Shown piece after piece: positions 1 through 7,782 of a DNA stretch of 64,000 nucleotides; positions within the stretch are counted from its first letter, which is position 1; every line of letters starts with the position of its first letter. The stretch spans positions 1 to 64,000 of the forward strand of contig NZ_JBITGZ010000016.1 in NCBI RefSeq assembly GCF_044457565.1, read 5' to 3'. This stretch comes from Kitasatospora sp044457565. Its GTDB lineage: Bacteria > Actinomycetota > Actinomycetes > Streptomycetales > Streptomycetaceae. Below the pieces are notes generated by a model, which saw only the letters and a program-made list of their open reading frames with translations, ran no database searches and was not told where the DNA came from. Made by a program: the position numbers and the translations under genes.

Positions 1-50
1 CGCGACCACCCCGTACGCCGCCCCCTCCCGCAGCGCGTCCCTCTCGCCGG

Positions 51-178
51 GTGGGGGGAGGGGGTGGGGGAGGGGGTGGGGGGTGGTGGGGAGGTGCGGG
101 TGGGTGGGGTGGGAGGGGGGTGCGGGGTGGTGGGGGTGTCCGGGGAGGTGGGGGTGGGGGTGGGGGTGTCCGGGGATG
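51..178. repeat. G-rich low-complexity tract downstream of ileS
   Basis: About 130 bases on the plus strand consist almost entirely of runs of three to six G separated by single T, A or C. A 16-base unit (TGGGGGTGTCCGGGGA) occurs twice, at 131-146 and 161-176. So many G-runs could form G-quadruplexes. The tract lies past the ileS stop, so the plus strand is the template strand for ileS readthrough. Bases 1-50 show no gene I can support. Polymerase slippage or an assembly problem in the exact run lengths is possible. Confidence 0.6.
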
Positions 179-221
179 GCGAAGCGGCCGCCACCGGGGG
201 TGACGGCCGCTTCGGGGTGGG

Positions 222-3200
222 TCAGACCTTGCGGAGCTGGAAGGCGAGGCCGAGGGAGTCGTCAGAGAAGGACTCGGAGTCCCAGTCGGCGGAGCCGGCT
301 CCGAAGTCCACGGCGAGGACCTCCTCGGCGACCAGCGGGCCGTGCTCGGCGATGGCCTCGGCGGTCTCCTCGTTGGCGGCGCGCCAGCGCAGGACGATGC
401 GGTCGGCCACGTCCAGGCCGGAGTTCTTGCGGGCCTCCTGGATCTGGCGGATGGCGTCGCGGGCGATGCCCAGGCGCTTGAGCTCCGGGGTGATGTGCAG
501 GTCGAGGGCGACGGTGGCGCCGGACTCGTTGGCGACCGCCCAGCCCTCGCGGGGGGTCTCGGTGATGACGACCTCGTCGGGGGAGAGGGTGATCGGCTCG
601 CCGTCGAGGGAGACGGTGGCCTCTCCGGTGGTGCGCAGGTCGGCGGCGAGGGCGGCCGCGTCGGCGGCGGCGACGGCCTTGGCGACGTCCTGGACGCCCT
701 TGCCGAAGCGCTTGCCCAGGGCGCGGAAGTTGGCCTTGGCGGTGGTGTCGACGAGGGAGCCGCCGACGGCCGCGAGGGACTCCAGGGTGGTGACGTTGAG
801 CTCCTCGGCGATCTGCGCGCGCAGGTCGGCGGGGAGTTCGTCCCAGCCCTGGGCCGCGATCAGGGCGCGGGACAGCGGCTGGCGGGTCTTGACGCCGGAC
901 TCCGCGCGGGTGGCGCGGCCGAGCTCGACCAGGCGGCGGACGAGGGCCATGTGGCGGGAGAGGTCGGTGTCGATCTGGGCCTCGTCCGCGACCGGCCACG
1001 TGGCCAGGTGGACGGAGGAGGGGGCGGTCGGGTCGACCGGGACGACCAGGTCCTGCCAGACGCGCTCGGTGATGAAGGGGGTCAGCGGCGCCATCAGACG
1101 GGTGACGCTCTCCAGGGCCTCGTGAAGCGTCGCCAGGGCGGCCTTGTCGCCCTGCCAGAAGCGGCGGCGGCCGCGGCGGACGTACCAGTTGGAGAGGTCG
1201 TCGACGAAGCCGGAGAGCAGCTTGCCGGCCCGCTGGGTGTCGTACGCCTCCAGGGCGGAGTCGACCTCGCGGATCAGCGTGTTGAGCTCGGAGAGCACCC
1301 AGCGGTCGAGCTGCGGGCGGTCGGCCGGGGCCGGGTCGGCGGCGGACGGCGCCCAGCCGGTGGTGCGGGCGTACAGGGCCTGGAAGGCGACGGTGTTCCA
1401 GTAGGTGAGGAGGGTCTTGCGGACCACCTCCTGGATCGTGCCGTGACCGACCCGGCGGGCCGACCAGGGTGAGCCGCCGGCCGCCATGAACCAGCGGACG
1501 GCGTCGGCGCCGTGCTGGTCCATCAGCGGGATCGGCTGGAGGATGTTGCCCAGGTGCTTGGACATCTTCCGGCCGTCCTCGGCCAGGATGTGGCCGAGGC
1601 AGACGACGTTCTCGTAGCTGTTCTTGTCGAAGACGAGGGTGCCGACGGCCATCAGGGTGTAGAACCAGCCGCGGGTCTGGTCGATCGCCTCGGAGATGAA
1701 CTGCGCCGGGTAGCGCTTCTCGAACAGCTCCTTGTTCTCGTACGGGTAGCCGTACTGGGCGAACGGCATGGAGCCCGAGTCGTACCAGGCGTCGATGACC
1801 TCGGGGACGCGGGTGGCGGTCGCCCGGCAGGTGGGGCAGGCGAAGGTGACGTCGTCGATGTACGGGCGGTGCGGGTCGAGGCCGCTCTGGTCGGTGCCGG
1901 TGAGCTCGGTGAGCTCGGCGAGGGAGCCGACGCAGGTGAGGTGGTTGTCCTCGCAGCGCCAGATCGGCAGCGGCGTGCCCCAGTAGCGGTTGCGGGAGAG
2001 CGCCCAGTCGATGTTGTTGTTCAGCCAGTCGCCGAAGCGCCCGTGCTTGACGTTCTCGGGGAACCAGTTGGTGGCCTCGTTCTCCCGGATCAGGGCGTCC
2101 TTGACCGCGGTGGTGCGGATGTACCAGGACGGCTGCGCGTAGTAGAGCAGCGCGGTGTGGCAGCGCCAGCAGTGCGGGTAGCTGTGCTCGTACGGCAGGT
2201 GGCGGAAGAGCAGGTCGCGGGCGGCGAGGTCCTGGACGAGCGCCTCGTCGGCCTTCTTGAAGAAGACGCCGCCGACCAGCGGGACGGACGGGTCGAAGGT
2301 GCCGTCCGCGAGGACGGGGTTGACCACGGGCAGCCCGTACTTGCGGCAGGTCGCGAGGTCGTCCGCGCCGAAGGCCGGGGACTGGTGGACGATGCCGGTG
2401 CCGTCCTCGGTGGTGACGTAGTCGGCGTTGAGGACGTAGTGGGCGTTCTCGATCTCGACCAGGTCGAAGGGGCGGCGGTAGGCCCAGCGCTCCATCTCGG
2501 CGCCGGTGAACCGCTCGCCGGTGGGCTCCCAGCCCTCGCCGAGGGCCTTGGCGAGCAGCGGCTCGGCGACGACGAGCTTCTCGGTGCCGTCGGTCGCGAC
2601 GATGTAGCTCACGTCCGGGTGGACGGCGGCGGCGGTGTTGGAGACCAGGGTCCACGGCGTGGTCGTCCAGACCAGCAGCGCGGCCTCGCCGGCCAGCGGG
2701 CCCGAGGTCAGCGGGAAGCGGACGAACACCGAGGGGTCGACGACGGTCTCGTAGCCCTGGGCCAGCTCGTGGTCGGACAGGCCGGTGCCGCAGCGCGGGC
2801 ACCAGGGTGCGACCCGGTGGTCCTGGACGAGCAGGCCCTTGTCGAAGATCTGCTTGAGCGACCACCAGACGGACTGCACGTAGGACGGGTCCATCGTGCG
2901 GTAGGCCTGGTCGAGGTCGACCCAGTAGCCCATCCGGGTGGTGAGCTCGGTGAAGGCGTCGGTGTGCCGGGTCACGGACTCGCGGCACTTGGCGTTGAAC
3001 TCGGCGATGCCGTACTTCTCGATGTCCTGCTTGCCGGAGAAGCCGAGCTCCTTCTCGACGGCCAGCTCGACGGGCAGGCCGTGGCAGTCCCAGCCGGCCT
3101 TGCGGGCGACGTGGTAGCCCTTCATCGTCCGGTAGCGGGGGAAGACGTCCTTGAAGACGCGGGCCTCGATGTGGTGCGCGCCCGGCATGCCGTTGGCGGT

Positions 3201-3386
3201 CGGCGGGCCCTCGTAGAACACCCACTCCGGGCGGCCCTCGGACTGCTCCAGGCTCTGCTGGAAGACCTTGTTGTCCTGCCAGAAGCTGAGGATCCGGTGC
3301 TCAAGGGCGGGGAGGTCCACCTGGGCGGGGACGGGGTTGTAGCTGGCGGTCGCGCGCGGCGCGTCCTCAGAAGGGTGCTGGGACAT
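222..3386 (-). CDS. ileS: isoleucyl-tRNA synthetase (IleRS2 type, GAHH signature)
   Basis: Class Ia aminoacyl-tRNA synthetase charging tRNA-Ile in the cytosol; 1054 aa, the length of the eukaryote-like IleRS2 group. Seen: the ATP-binding HIGH-type motif near the N terminus reads GAHH (residues 69-72, after PPTANGMP), so the first and third positions of HIGH are swapped. The second ATP motif is KMSKH. The CP1 editing domain carries the Thr-rich WTTTPWT segment, and there is a Cys-rich region (CPRCG, CPTC). The start is ATG with GGAGGT 11 bases upstream, inside a T-box leader. Family knowledge: IleRS2 enzymes tolerate mupirocin, and the GxHH variant has been described as hyper-resistant. Inference: this strain's IleRS should be very insensitive to that drug. 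Transcription runs against the genes to its right. Confidence 0.97.
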   Translation of the reverse strand: MSQHPSEDAPRATASYNPVPAQVDLPALEHRILSFWQDNKVFQQSLEQSEGRPEWVFYEGPPTANGMPGAHHIEARVFKDVFPRYRTMKGYHVARKAGWDCHGLPVELAVEKELGFSGKQDIEKYGIAEFNAKCRESVTRHTDAFTELTTRMGYWVDLDQAYRTMDPSYVQSVWWSLKQIFDKGLLVQDHRVAPWCPRCGTGLSDHELAQGYETVVDPSVFVRFPLTSGPLAGEAALLVWTTTPWTLVSNTAAAVHPDVSYIVATDGTEKLVVAEPLLAKALGEGWEPTGERFTGAEMERWAYRRPFDLVEIENAHYVLNADYVTTEDGTGIVHQSPAFGADDLATCRKYGLPVVNPVLADGTFDPSVPLVGGVFFKKADEALVQDLAARDLLFRHLPYEHSYPHCWRCHTALLYYAQPSWYIRTTAVKDALIRENEATNWFPENVKHGRFGDWLNNNIDWALSRNRYWGTPLPIWRCEDNHLTCVGSLAELTELTGTDQSGLDPHRPYIDDVTFACPTCRATATRVPEVIDAWYDSGSMPFAQYGYPYENKELFEKRYPAQFISEAIDQTRGWFYTLMAVGTLVFDKNSYENVVCLGHILAEDGRKMSKHLGNILQPIPLMDQHGADAVRWFMAAGGSPWSARRVGHGTIQEVVRKTLLTYWNTVAFQALYARTTGWAPSAADPAPADRPQLDRWVLSELNTLIREVDSALEAYDTQRAGKLLSGFVDDLSNWYVRRGRRRFWQGDKAALATLHEALESVTRLMAPLTPFITERVWQDLVVPVDPTAPSSVHLATWPVADEAQIDTDLSRHMALVRRLVELGRATRAESGVKTRQPLSRALIAAQGWDELPADLRAQIAEELNVTTLESLAAVGGSLVDTTAKANFRALGKRFGKGVQDVAKAVAAADAAALAADLRTTGEATVSLDGEPITLSPDEVVITETPREGWAVANESGATVALDLHITPELKRLGIARDAIRQIQEARKNSGLDVADRIVLRWRAANEETAEAIAEHGPLVAEEVLAVDFGAGSADWDSESFSDDSLGLAFQLRKV

Positions 3387-3389
3387 TGC

Positions 3390-3600
3390 GGGGGTCTACC
3401 TCCGGCGGATGCGTGGGCCTGATCCGACGGAGGGACGAGACGGCATGCCGCCCCGCGGTACCACCCTCCTTGGCCGCGATGGTGCGTGCGGCCCTCTTGT
3501 TTGGGCTTGCTGCCGGGTCTAGTGGGCCGCGTGCGGCCGTTCTTCCGGCGGCTCCGGGGTGATCTTCCCGCCGTGCACACCCCCGGGCTCACACCGTCCC
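3390..3600 (-). promoter_or_regulatory. T-box riboswitch, isoleucine-specific, translational
   Basis: The ileS leader carries the T-box consensus AAGGAGGGTGGTACCGCGG at 3471-3453; its UGGU can pair with the ACCA end of uncharged tRNA-Ile. A short stem (CGGCGG 3573-3568 with CCGCCG 3551-3546) encloses a loop holding the Ile codon AUC at 3563-3561 followed by A. This fits the ultrashort stem I described for actinobacterial ileS leaders. Two exclusive helices are visible. CCCUCC (3434-3429) can pair with GGAGGG of the T-box. Alternatively, CUCCGUCGGAU (3432-3422) pairs, with one mismatch, with AUCCGCCGGAG (3410-3400), which contains the ribosome binding site. No U-run follows. The design therefore implies translation control: binding of uncharged tRNA frees the ribosome binding site. 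Confidence 0.9.
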
Positions 3601-3656
3601 CGGGTCGCTGGTGGCTGCGTACGTCGGTACTCGTCCCATCTGCGCCTTGCAGGCCC

Positions 3657-3662
3657 AGTGTA
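3657..3662 (-). promoter_or_regulatory. possible -10 element for ileS leader
   Basis: TACACT on the minus strand matches TAnnnT and would start a leader of about 265 nt containing the T-box. No convincing -35 hexamer is visible at 16-19 bp. Confidence 0.35.
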
Positions 3663-3890
3663 TCGGGCCCGGCAAGCGGGTTTGTCCGGCGCGCGGGGTG
3701 GTTAGCGGTTGACGATCTGGGCACAACTTGGTCAGTGCGCGGGTGGGGCGGCTGTGGCGGCTGCCCGGGTGGGATCGGTGCGACGCATCGGTATGTCATG
3801 TTGTGACCGGATTTGATGGGGATTATCGTTCCGGCACTGGAAGCCGCCGGGAACCGGCGGCTCGAGTCATTCGTAGATGGGGTCGAAGCC

Positions 3891-4496
3891 ATGGCTGATA
3901 AGGCAACCGGCGCGGGTACCGCCACCAAGCGGGCACGCAAGGCCGTGGCAGGCGACTCAGGGGAGGGGACCGTGACCACTACCGCACGGCACAAGACCAG
4001 CACCAACACCGGTACCGGACGGGCGGCGGCGACCAGCCGCACGCGCCCGGCCGCCGCCACCACCGCCACCCGCGCCGGCGGCGGCGCCGAGTCCGTCGAC
4101 CCGGCCGAGCTGCCCGTCCGCCCCGGCGAGGAGCCATGGACCTCCGAGGAGGTCGCCGAACTGCACGCCGAGCTGATCGGCGAGCTGGAGCGGCTCCAGG
4201 CCGAGATCGACGCCTCGGAGGCCGCGATCACCGGCCTGATGCGCGACTCCAACGACGGCGCCGGCGACGACCAGGTCGACGCCGGGACGAAGAACATCTC
4301 GCGTGAGAGCGAGCTGGCCCTGGCGAACAACGCCCGCGACAGCCTCGCCCAGACCGAGCGCGCCCTGCTGCGCCTGGAGGGCGTCGGCTTCGGCGTCTGC
4401 GAGTCGTGCGGCCAGGCCATCGGCAAGGCCCGCGTGCAGGCCTTCCCCCGCGCCACGCTCTGCGTCCAGTGCAAGGCGAAGCAGGAACGCCGGTAG
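3891..4496 (+). CDS. TraR/DksA-family C4 zinc-finger protein
   Basis: Small protein with an Ala/Thr/Lys/Arg-rich, presumably disordered N terminus of about 70 residues, then a helical coiled-coil-like segment (EEVAELHAELIGELERLQAE) and a C-terminal four-Cys zinc finger (CESCG, then CVQCK 17 residues later). This is the DksA/TraR fold, whose members act on RNA polymerase or on ribosome and stress regulation. The acidic tip residues known from E. coli DksA cannot be assigned with confidence. The start is uncertain: ATG 3891 is used here, but GTG 3972 has a much stronger Shine-Dalgarno (GGGAGGGG) and would remove 27 residues, while ATG 3813 would add 26. It is divergent from ileS. A perfect hairpin follows the gene. 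Confidence 0.8.
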   Translation: MADKATGAGTATKRARKAVAGDSGEGTVTTTARHKTSTNTGTGRAAATSRTRPAAATTATRAGGGAESVDPAELPVRPGEEPWTSEEVAELHAELIGELERLQAEIDASEAAITGLMRDSNDGAGDDQVDAGTKNISRESELALANNARDSLAQTERALLRLEGVGFGVCESCGQAIGKARVQAFPRATLCVQCKAKQERR

Positions 4497-4520
4497 TCGC
4501 TGCCAGCCGGAGCCCCGGAG

Positions 4521-4549
4521 GGGGTCGAGCTTGCCGTACGCTCGACCCC
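4521..4549 (+). terminator. hairpin between the zinc-finger gene and lspA
   Basis: Perfect 10-bp stem GGGGTCGAGC / GCTCGACCCC with a 9-base loop, 24 bases after the upstream stop. There is no T-run, as is usual for terminators in this GC range. Confidence 0.6.
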
Positions 4550-4671
4550 GTAACGTCGGCCCTCCTCCTGCCTCCGGCCGGGAGGGGCCCCCATCGGCAG
4601 CGGAGCGGATCATCAGTACGCCAGGTTCCCCCCAGACGCGGGACGATTCCGTCCCGACCACCGCTGCCCCG

Positions 4672-5382
4672 GTGCCCGGGTCCGGCCGGCAGGAGGGCGT
4701 GGAGGTCGCGCTCGCGCAGGCCTCCGACGGCCTCGCGGGCTCCGAAGGTGCCGCACGCTCGGAGGGCGGGACCGCGGCCGGTGCCGGCAGGGGCGCCACC
4801 GCCGTCGGCGGGCGCCGCCGGATCGGCGTGCTGCTGGTCATCGCGCTGCTCGCCTACCTCGTCGACCTCGGCAGCAAGCTGCTGGTGGTCGCCAGGCTGG
4901 AGAACCACGCCCCGATCACGGTGCTCGGTGACATCGTCACCCTCCAGGTGATCCGCAACCCCGGCGCCGCCTTCGGCATGGGGCAGGCGCTGACCATCGT
5001 CTTCACCGCCATCGCGAGCTCCGTCATCGTGGTGATCTGGCGGATCGCCCGGAAGCTCTACAGCCTGCCCTGGGCCATCGCGCTGGGCCTGCTGCTGGGC
5101 GGGGCGCTCGGCAACCTCACCGACCGGCTGTTCCGCTTCCCGGGCGTGCTGCGCGGGCACGTGGTGGACTTCATCTCCGTCCAGCACTTCGCGGTGTTCA
5201 ACCTGGCCGACTCGGCCATCGTCTGCGGCGGCATCCTGGTGGTGCTGCTCTCCTTCCGGGGCAGCAACCCGGACGGCAGCACCCACCCGGCCGCCACGTC
5301 CGGCGGTGCCAAGGGCGCCCGCAAGGGTGGCAGCAGCGGTGGCTCCGGCAGTGGCGCCGAGGGCGGCCCCAAGGGCGAGTGA
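4672..5382 (+). CDS. lspA: lipoprotein signal peptidase (signal peptidase II)
   Basis: Membrane aspartyl protease that removes the signal peptide of prolipoproteins after Lgt has lipidated the Cys; lgt lies about 49 kb away in this window. Seen: four hydrophobic segments, the NPGAAFGM motif, and the two catalytic-Asp motifs GNLTDR and FNLADS. A Ser/Gly/Lys-rich cytosolic tail of about 40 residues ends the protein. The start is a problem: the reading frame stays open upstream, and residues encoded at about 4594-4620 (S-A-A-E-R-I-I-S-T-P) resemble the N terminus I recall for Streptomyces LspA. However, no ATG, GTG or TTG precedes them at the good GGGAGGGG site (4580-4587). GTG 4672 (236 aa) is the first in-frame canonical start after that; GTG 4699 is another option. 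Family assignment is secure, the start is not. Confidence 0.92.
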   Translation: MPGSGRQEGVEVALAQASDGLAGSEGAARSEGGTAAGAGRGATAVGGRRRIGVLLVIALLAYLVDLGSKLLVVARLENHAPITVLGDIVTLQVIRNPGAAFGMGQALTIVFTAIASSVIVVIWRIARKLYSLPWAIALGLLLGGALGNLTDRLFRFPGVLRGHVVDFISVQHFAVFNLADSAIVCGGILVVLLSFRGSNPDGSTHPAATSGGAKGARKGGSSGGSGSGAEGGPKGE

Positions 5383-5405
5383 GTCGGGGCGGGGCCGCAG
5401 TCCGG

Positions 5406-5411
5406 CATACT
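5406..5411 (+). promoter_or_regulatory. -10 element, leaderless start of rluD
   Basis: CATACT lies seven bases before the GTG start of rluD. This spacing puts the transcription start at or next to the start codon, and no Shine-Dalgarno is visible. Confidence 0.45.
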
Positions 5412-5418
5412 CGTACGG

Positions 5419-6357
5419 GTGAGTACCGCAGCGCAGATCCGCAGCCTCCCCGTTCCCGACGGCCTTGAGGGCGAGCGTCTCGACGCCGCCCTCGCCCGGA
5501 TGTTCGGCTTCTCCCGGACGAAGGCCGCCGAGCTGGCCGTCGACGGCAAGGTCCGTATCGACGGCTCGACGGCCGGCAAGTCCGACCGCGTGGTGGCCGG
5601 GACCTGGCTGGAGGTCGAGATCCCCGCCCCCGCCGCACCGGTGCAGATCGTCGCCGAGCACGTCGAGGGCATGCGCATCGTCCACGACGACGAGGACATC
5701 GTGCTCGTCGACAAGCCGGTCGGCGTGGCCGCCCACCCCAGCCCCGGCTGGACCGGCACCACCGTGATCGGCGGGCTCGCCGCAGCGGGCTACCGGATCT
5801 CCACCTCCGGCGCCGCCGAGCGCCAGGGCGTCGTGCACCGCCTGGACGTCGGCACCTCCGGCCTGATGGTCGTCGCCAAGTCCGAGCGCGCGTACACCGA
5901 CCTCAAGCGGCAGTTCCACGACCGCGTGGTGGAGAAGAAGTACAACACCCTGGTGCAGGGCCACCCCGATCCGATGAGCGGCACGGTGGACGCCCCGATC
6001 GGCCGCCACCCCAGCTCGGACTGGAAGTGGGCCGTCACCCAGGCCGGCAAGCCCTCCGTCACGCACTACGACCTGATCGAGGCCTACCGGGCCGCCTCGC
6101 TGCTGGACATCAAGCTGGAGACCGGCCGCACCCACCAGATCCGGGTGCACATGTCCGCGCTGCGCCACCCCTGCGTCGGCGACCTGACGTACGGCGCCGA
6201 CCCGACGCTCGCCAAGCGGCTCGGCCTGACCCGGCAGTGGCTGCACGCCGTCTCGCTCGGCTTCGAGCACCCGGCGAACGGTGAGTGGGTGCGGTTCGAC
6301 AGCGAGTACCCGGCGGACCTGCAGAAGGCCCTGGACATCATCTCCTCGGAGAGCTGA
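5419..6357 (+). CDS. rluD: RluD-type 23S rRNA pseudouridine synthase
   Basis: Converts uridines in 23S rRNA to pseudouridine (the RluA/RluD family; exact target positions inferred). 312 aa, normal length. Seen: an N-terminal S4-like RNA-binding domain (residues about 15-75, GERLDAALARMFGFSRTKAAELA), then the catalytic domain with GVVHRLDVGTSGLMV, where Asp143 is the expected catalytic residue, and the ETGRTHQIRVH motif. It follows lspA by 36 bases, an order conserved in many bacteria. The GTG start fits the nearby -10 element and a leaderless message. Confidence 0.93.
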   Translation: MSTAAQIRSLPVPDGLEGERLDAALARMFGFSRTKAAELAVDGKVRIDGSTAGKSDRVVAGTWLEVEIPAPAAPVQIVAEHVEGMRIVHDDEDIVLVDKPVGVAAHPSPGWTGTTVIGGLAAAGYRISTSGAAERQGVVHRLDVGTSGLMVVAKSERAYTDLKRQFHDRVVEKKYNTLVQGHPDPMSGTVDAPIGRHPSSDWKWAVTQAGKPSVTHYDLIEAYRAASLLDIKLETGRTHQIRVHMSALRHPCVGDLTYGADPTLAKRLGLTRQWLHAVSLGFEHPANGEWVRFDSEYPADLQKALDIISSES

Positions 6358-6358
6358 G

Positions 6359-6832
6359 ATGACGGCGGTACGGGCAGCGGTGATCAGGGTCGCCGAGGGT
6401 GAGCGGGACCTGGAGCTGGCGCGCGCCGTGCGGCGCGAGGTCTTCGTCCGGGAGCAGAACGTCCCCGAGGAGCTGGAGTACGACGAGTACGACGCGACCG
6501 CCGTGCACCTGCTGGCCCTCGCCGAGGACGGCACCCCGCTCGGCACCGGCCGGCTGATCCACGGCGAGCAGGCCCTGAAGCTCACCGGCGGCCGTCCCGG
6601 CCGGGTCCTGCTGGGCCGGCTCGCGGTGTCGAAGGACGCCCGGGGCACCGGCCTCGGCGCGCAACTGGTCCGGGCCATCGAGCAGGCCGGCCGGGAGCGG
6701 GGCGCGACGGAGCTGGAGTTGCACGCCCAGGTCCAGGCGCTGGGCTTCTACGAGCGGCTGGGCTACAGCGCCGAGGGCCCGGAGTACCCCGATGCGGGCA
6801 TCCCGCACCGGACGATGACGCGGGTGCTGTAG
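6359..6832 (+). CDS. GNAT-family N-acetyltransferase
   Basis: 157-aa protein of the GCN5-related acetyltransferase fold, resembling the ElaA-like subgroup. Seen: an early motif R-R-E-V-F-V-R-E-Q-N-V-P, the core beta strand LLGRLAVSKDARGTGLGAQLV with the R-G-T-G-L-G acetyl-CoA pyrophosphate loop (Q/RxxGxG/A), and the C-terminal ALGFYERLGY strand-helix. The ATG lies one base after the rluD stop, so it is probably cotranslated with rluD. The substrate is unknown. It is the last gene before the damaged intergenic region. Confidence 0.85.
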   Translation: MTAVRAAVIRVAEGERDLELARAVRREVFVREQNVPEELEYDEYDATAVHLLALAEDGTPLGTGRLIHGEQALKLTGGRPGRVLLGRLAVSKDARGTGLGAQLVRAIEQAGRERGATELELHAQVQALGFYERLGYSAEGPEYPDAGIPHRTMTRVL

Positions 6833-7201
6833 CCCCGCCCGCCCTTCCACAGTCGGACCGGAGCGGGGGGGGGGGGGGGGGCGGGGCGCCCCGCGGGCGG
6901 GGGGCGGGNNNNNNNNNNCGTCCCGTGGGCGCGCAGGCGCCGGGGTGGGGTGGGGGGGGGGGGCCCGCCCCGCCCCCCCCCCCGCCCGGCCCCGCGGCGG
7001 GCCCCCCCCCCCCCCCCCCCCCCCCCCGCTCCGATGTGTGCCGGGGGGTGGGGCCGGGTAGGGTCGCGCCGGGCCGGCCGCACTCTCGGGTGGGATCGCT
7101 CTTCGGCCGCCGCGACACTTACAACCTGCTTATGGATCCATTACCTGGATGAGGGAGCGTCAGCCACCAGCGTCGGTGGGGTAGCCGGTCCAGCCAGGTT
7201 G
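6833..7201. other. gene-free, low-quality stretch with scaffold gap (Ns 6909-6918)
   Basis: Ten Ns sit between homopolymer-like G runs (6867-6908) and alternating poly-G/poly-C runs (6950-7027). Nothing here can be translated reliably. The exact 10-N length suggests a placeholder joining two contigs, so real sequence may be missing. After 7030 the sequence looks normal again and may hold the promoter of the next gene; I see no confident promoter. Confidence 0.85.
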
Positions 7202-7207
7202 GTGAGC

Positions 7208-7684
7208 GTGAGTCAGATGGGCAGCGGGGAGTTCAGGATCGACCTCCAGGAGGTCGAGGCGGCCGCGAGGAAGATCCGGAGCCTGGTCGCGGAACTCGAA
7301 CCGCACACGGCCGAGGTCGAGGCCGCGGTGCAGGGGGTCTCCCGATCCGCGTACGGCACCGATCCGGTGGGCGCCGCCCTGCTGGGCGGCGGGTCCGGGG
7401 CCGGCGGTCTGGTCGAGCACCAGCAGCAGGCCGTCGAGGGCATCCGCCGCTACCTCCGGAACTCCGCCGCGATGGCGGACAATCTGCTGCTGATGTGCCG
7501 TCACTACCGCGAGGCCGACGACGGCCATGCCGCCGAGCTGCTGGGCATCCTCGGGGAGTCCGGCGGGCAGTCTCCGGGGGGCGAGGTTCCGGGTGGGCAA
7601 GTCCCGGACGGGCGGGTCCCAGGTGTTCAGGCTCTGCCGCTCGCGCAGCCCGCGCGGCCCGTGTCCGGGAATCCGGCGGTCTAG
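7208..7684 (+). CDS. small WXG100-like helical protein
   Basis: 158 aa with two amphipathic helical stretches (about residues 8-45 and 65-105) joined by a Gly-rich turn (GGGSGAGG), then a Gly/Pro/Val tail with short repeats (PGGEVPGGQVPDGRVPG). The size, helix-turn-helix layout and position before a large CpnT-N-like protein suggest a type VII/ESX-type partner, but a clear WxG is missing. GTG 7208 is used; GTG 7202 is equally possible and no strong ribosome binding site helps. It sits next to the assembly gap, so upstream partners may be lost. Confidence 0.55.
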   Translation: MSQMGSGEFRIDLQEVEAAARKIRSLVAELEPHTAEVEAAVQGVSRSAYGTDPVGAALLGGGSGAGGLVEHQQQAVEGIRRYLRNSAAMADNLLLMCRHYREADDGHAAELLGILGESGGQSPGGEVPGGQVPDGRVPGVQALPLAQPARPVSGNPAV

Positions 7685-7782
7685 CCCGGTTCGGTGCCGA
7701 TCGGCACGGCCTTCGCCTGCCCGTACCCTCCTCTGTCTCTCCATGGCCGGATGTCCCGGTTCACCCCAGAAAGTGACCAGTC

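Noticed and set aside
64..1472. Long plus-strand frames opposite ileS
   Set aside because: They are antisense shadows of ileS with high-GC codon bias in the wrong frame; they contain no recognisable domain.
6582..7152. Frames running through the N gap and poly-G/poly-C
   Set aside because: The products are Gly or Pro homopolymers with unknown residues; an assembly artefact is more likely.
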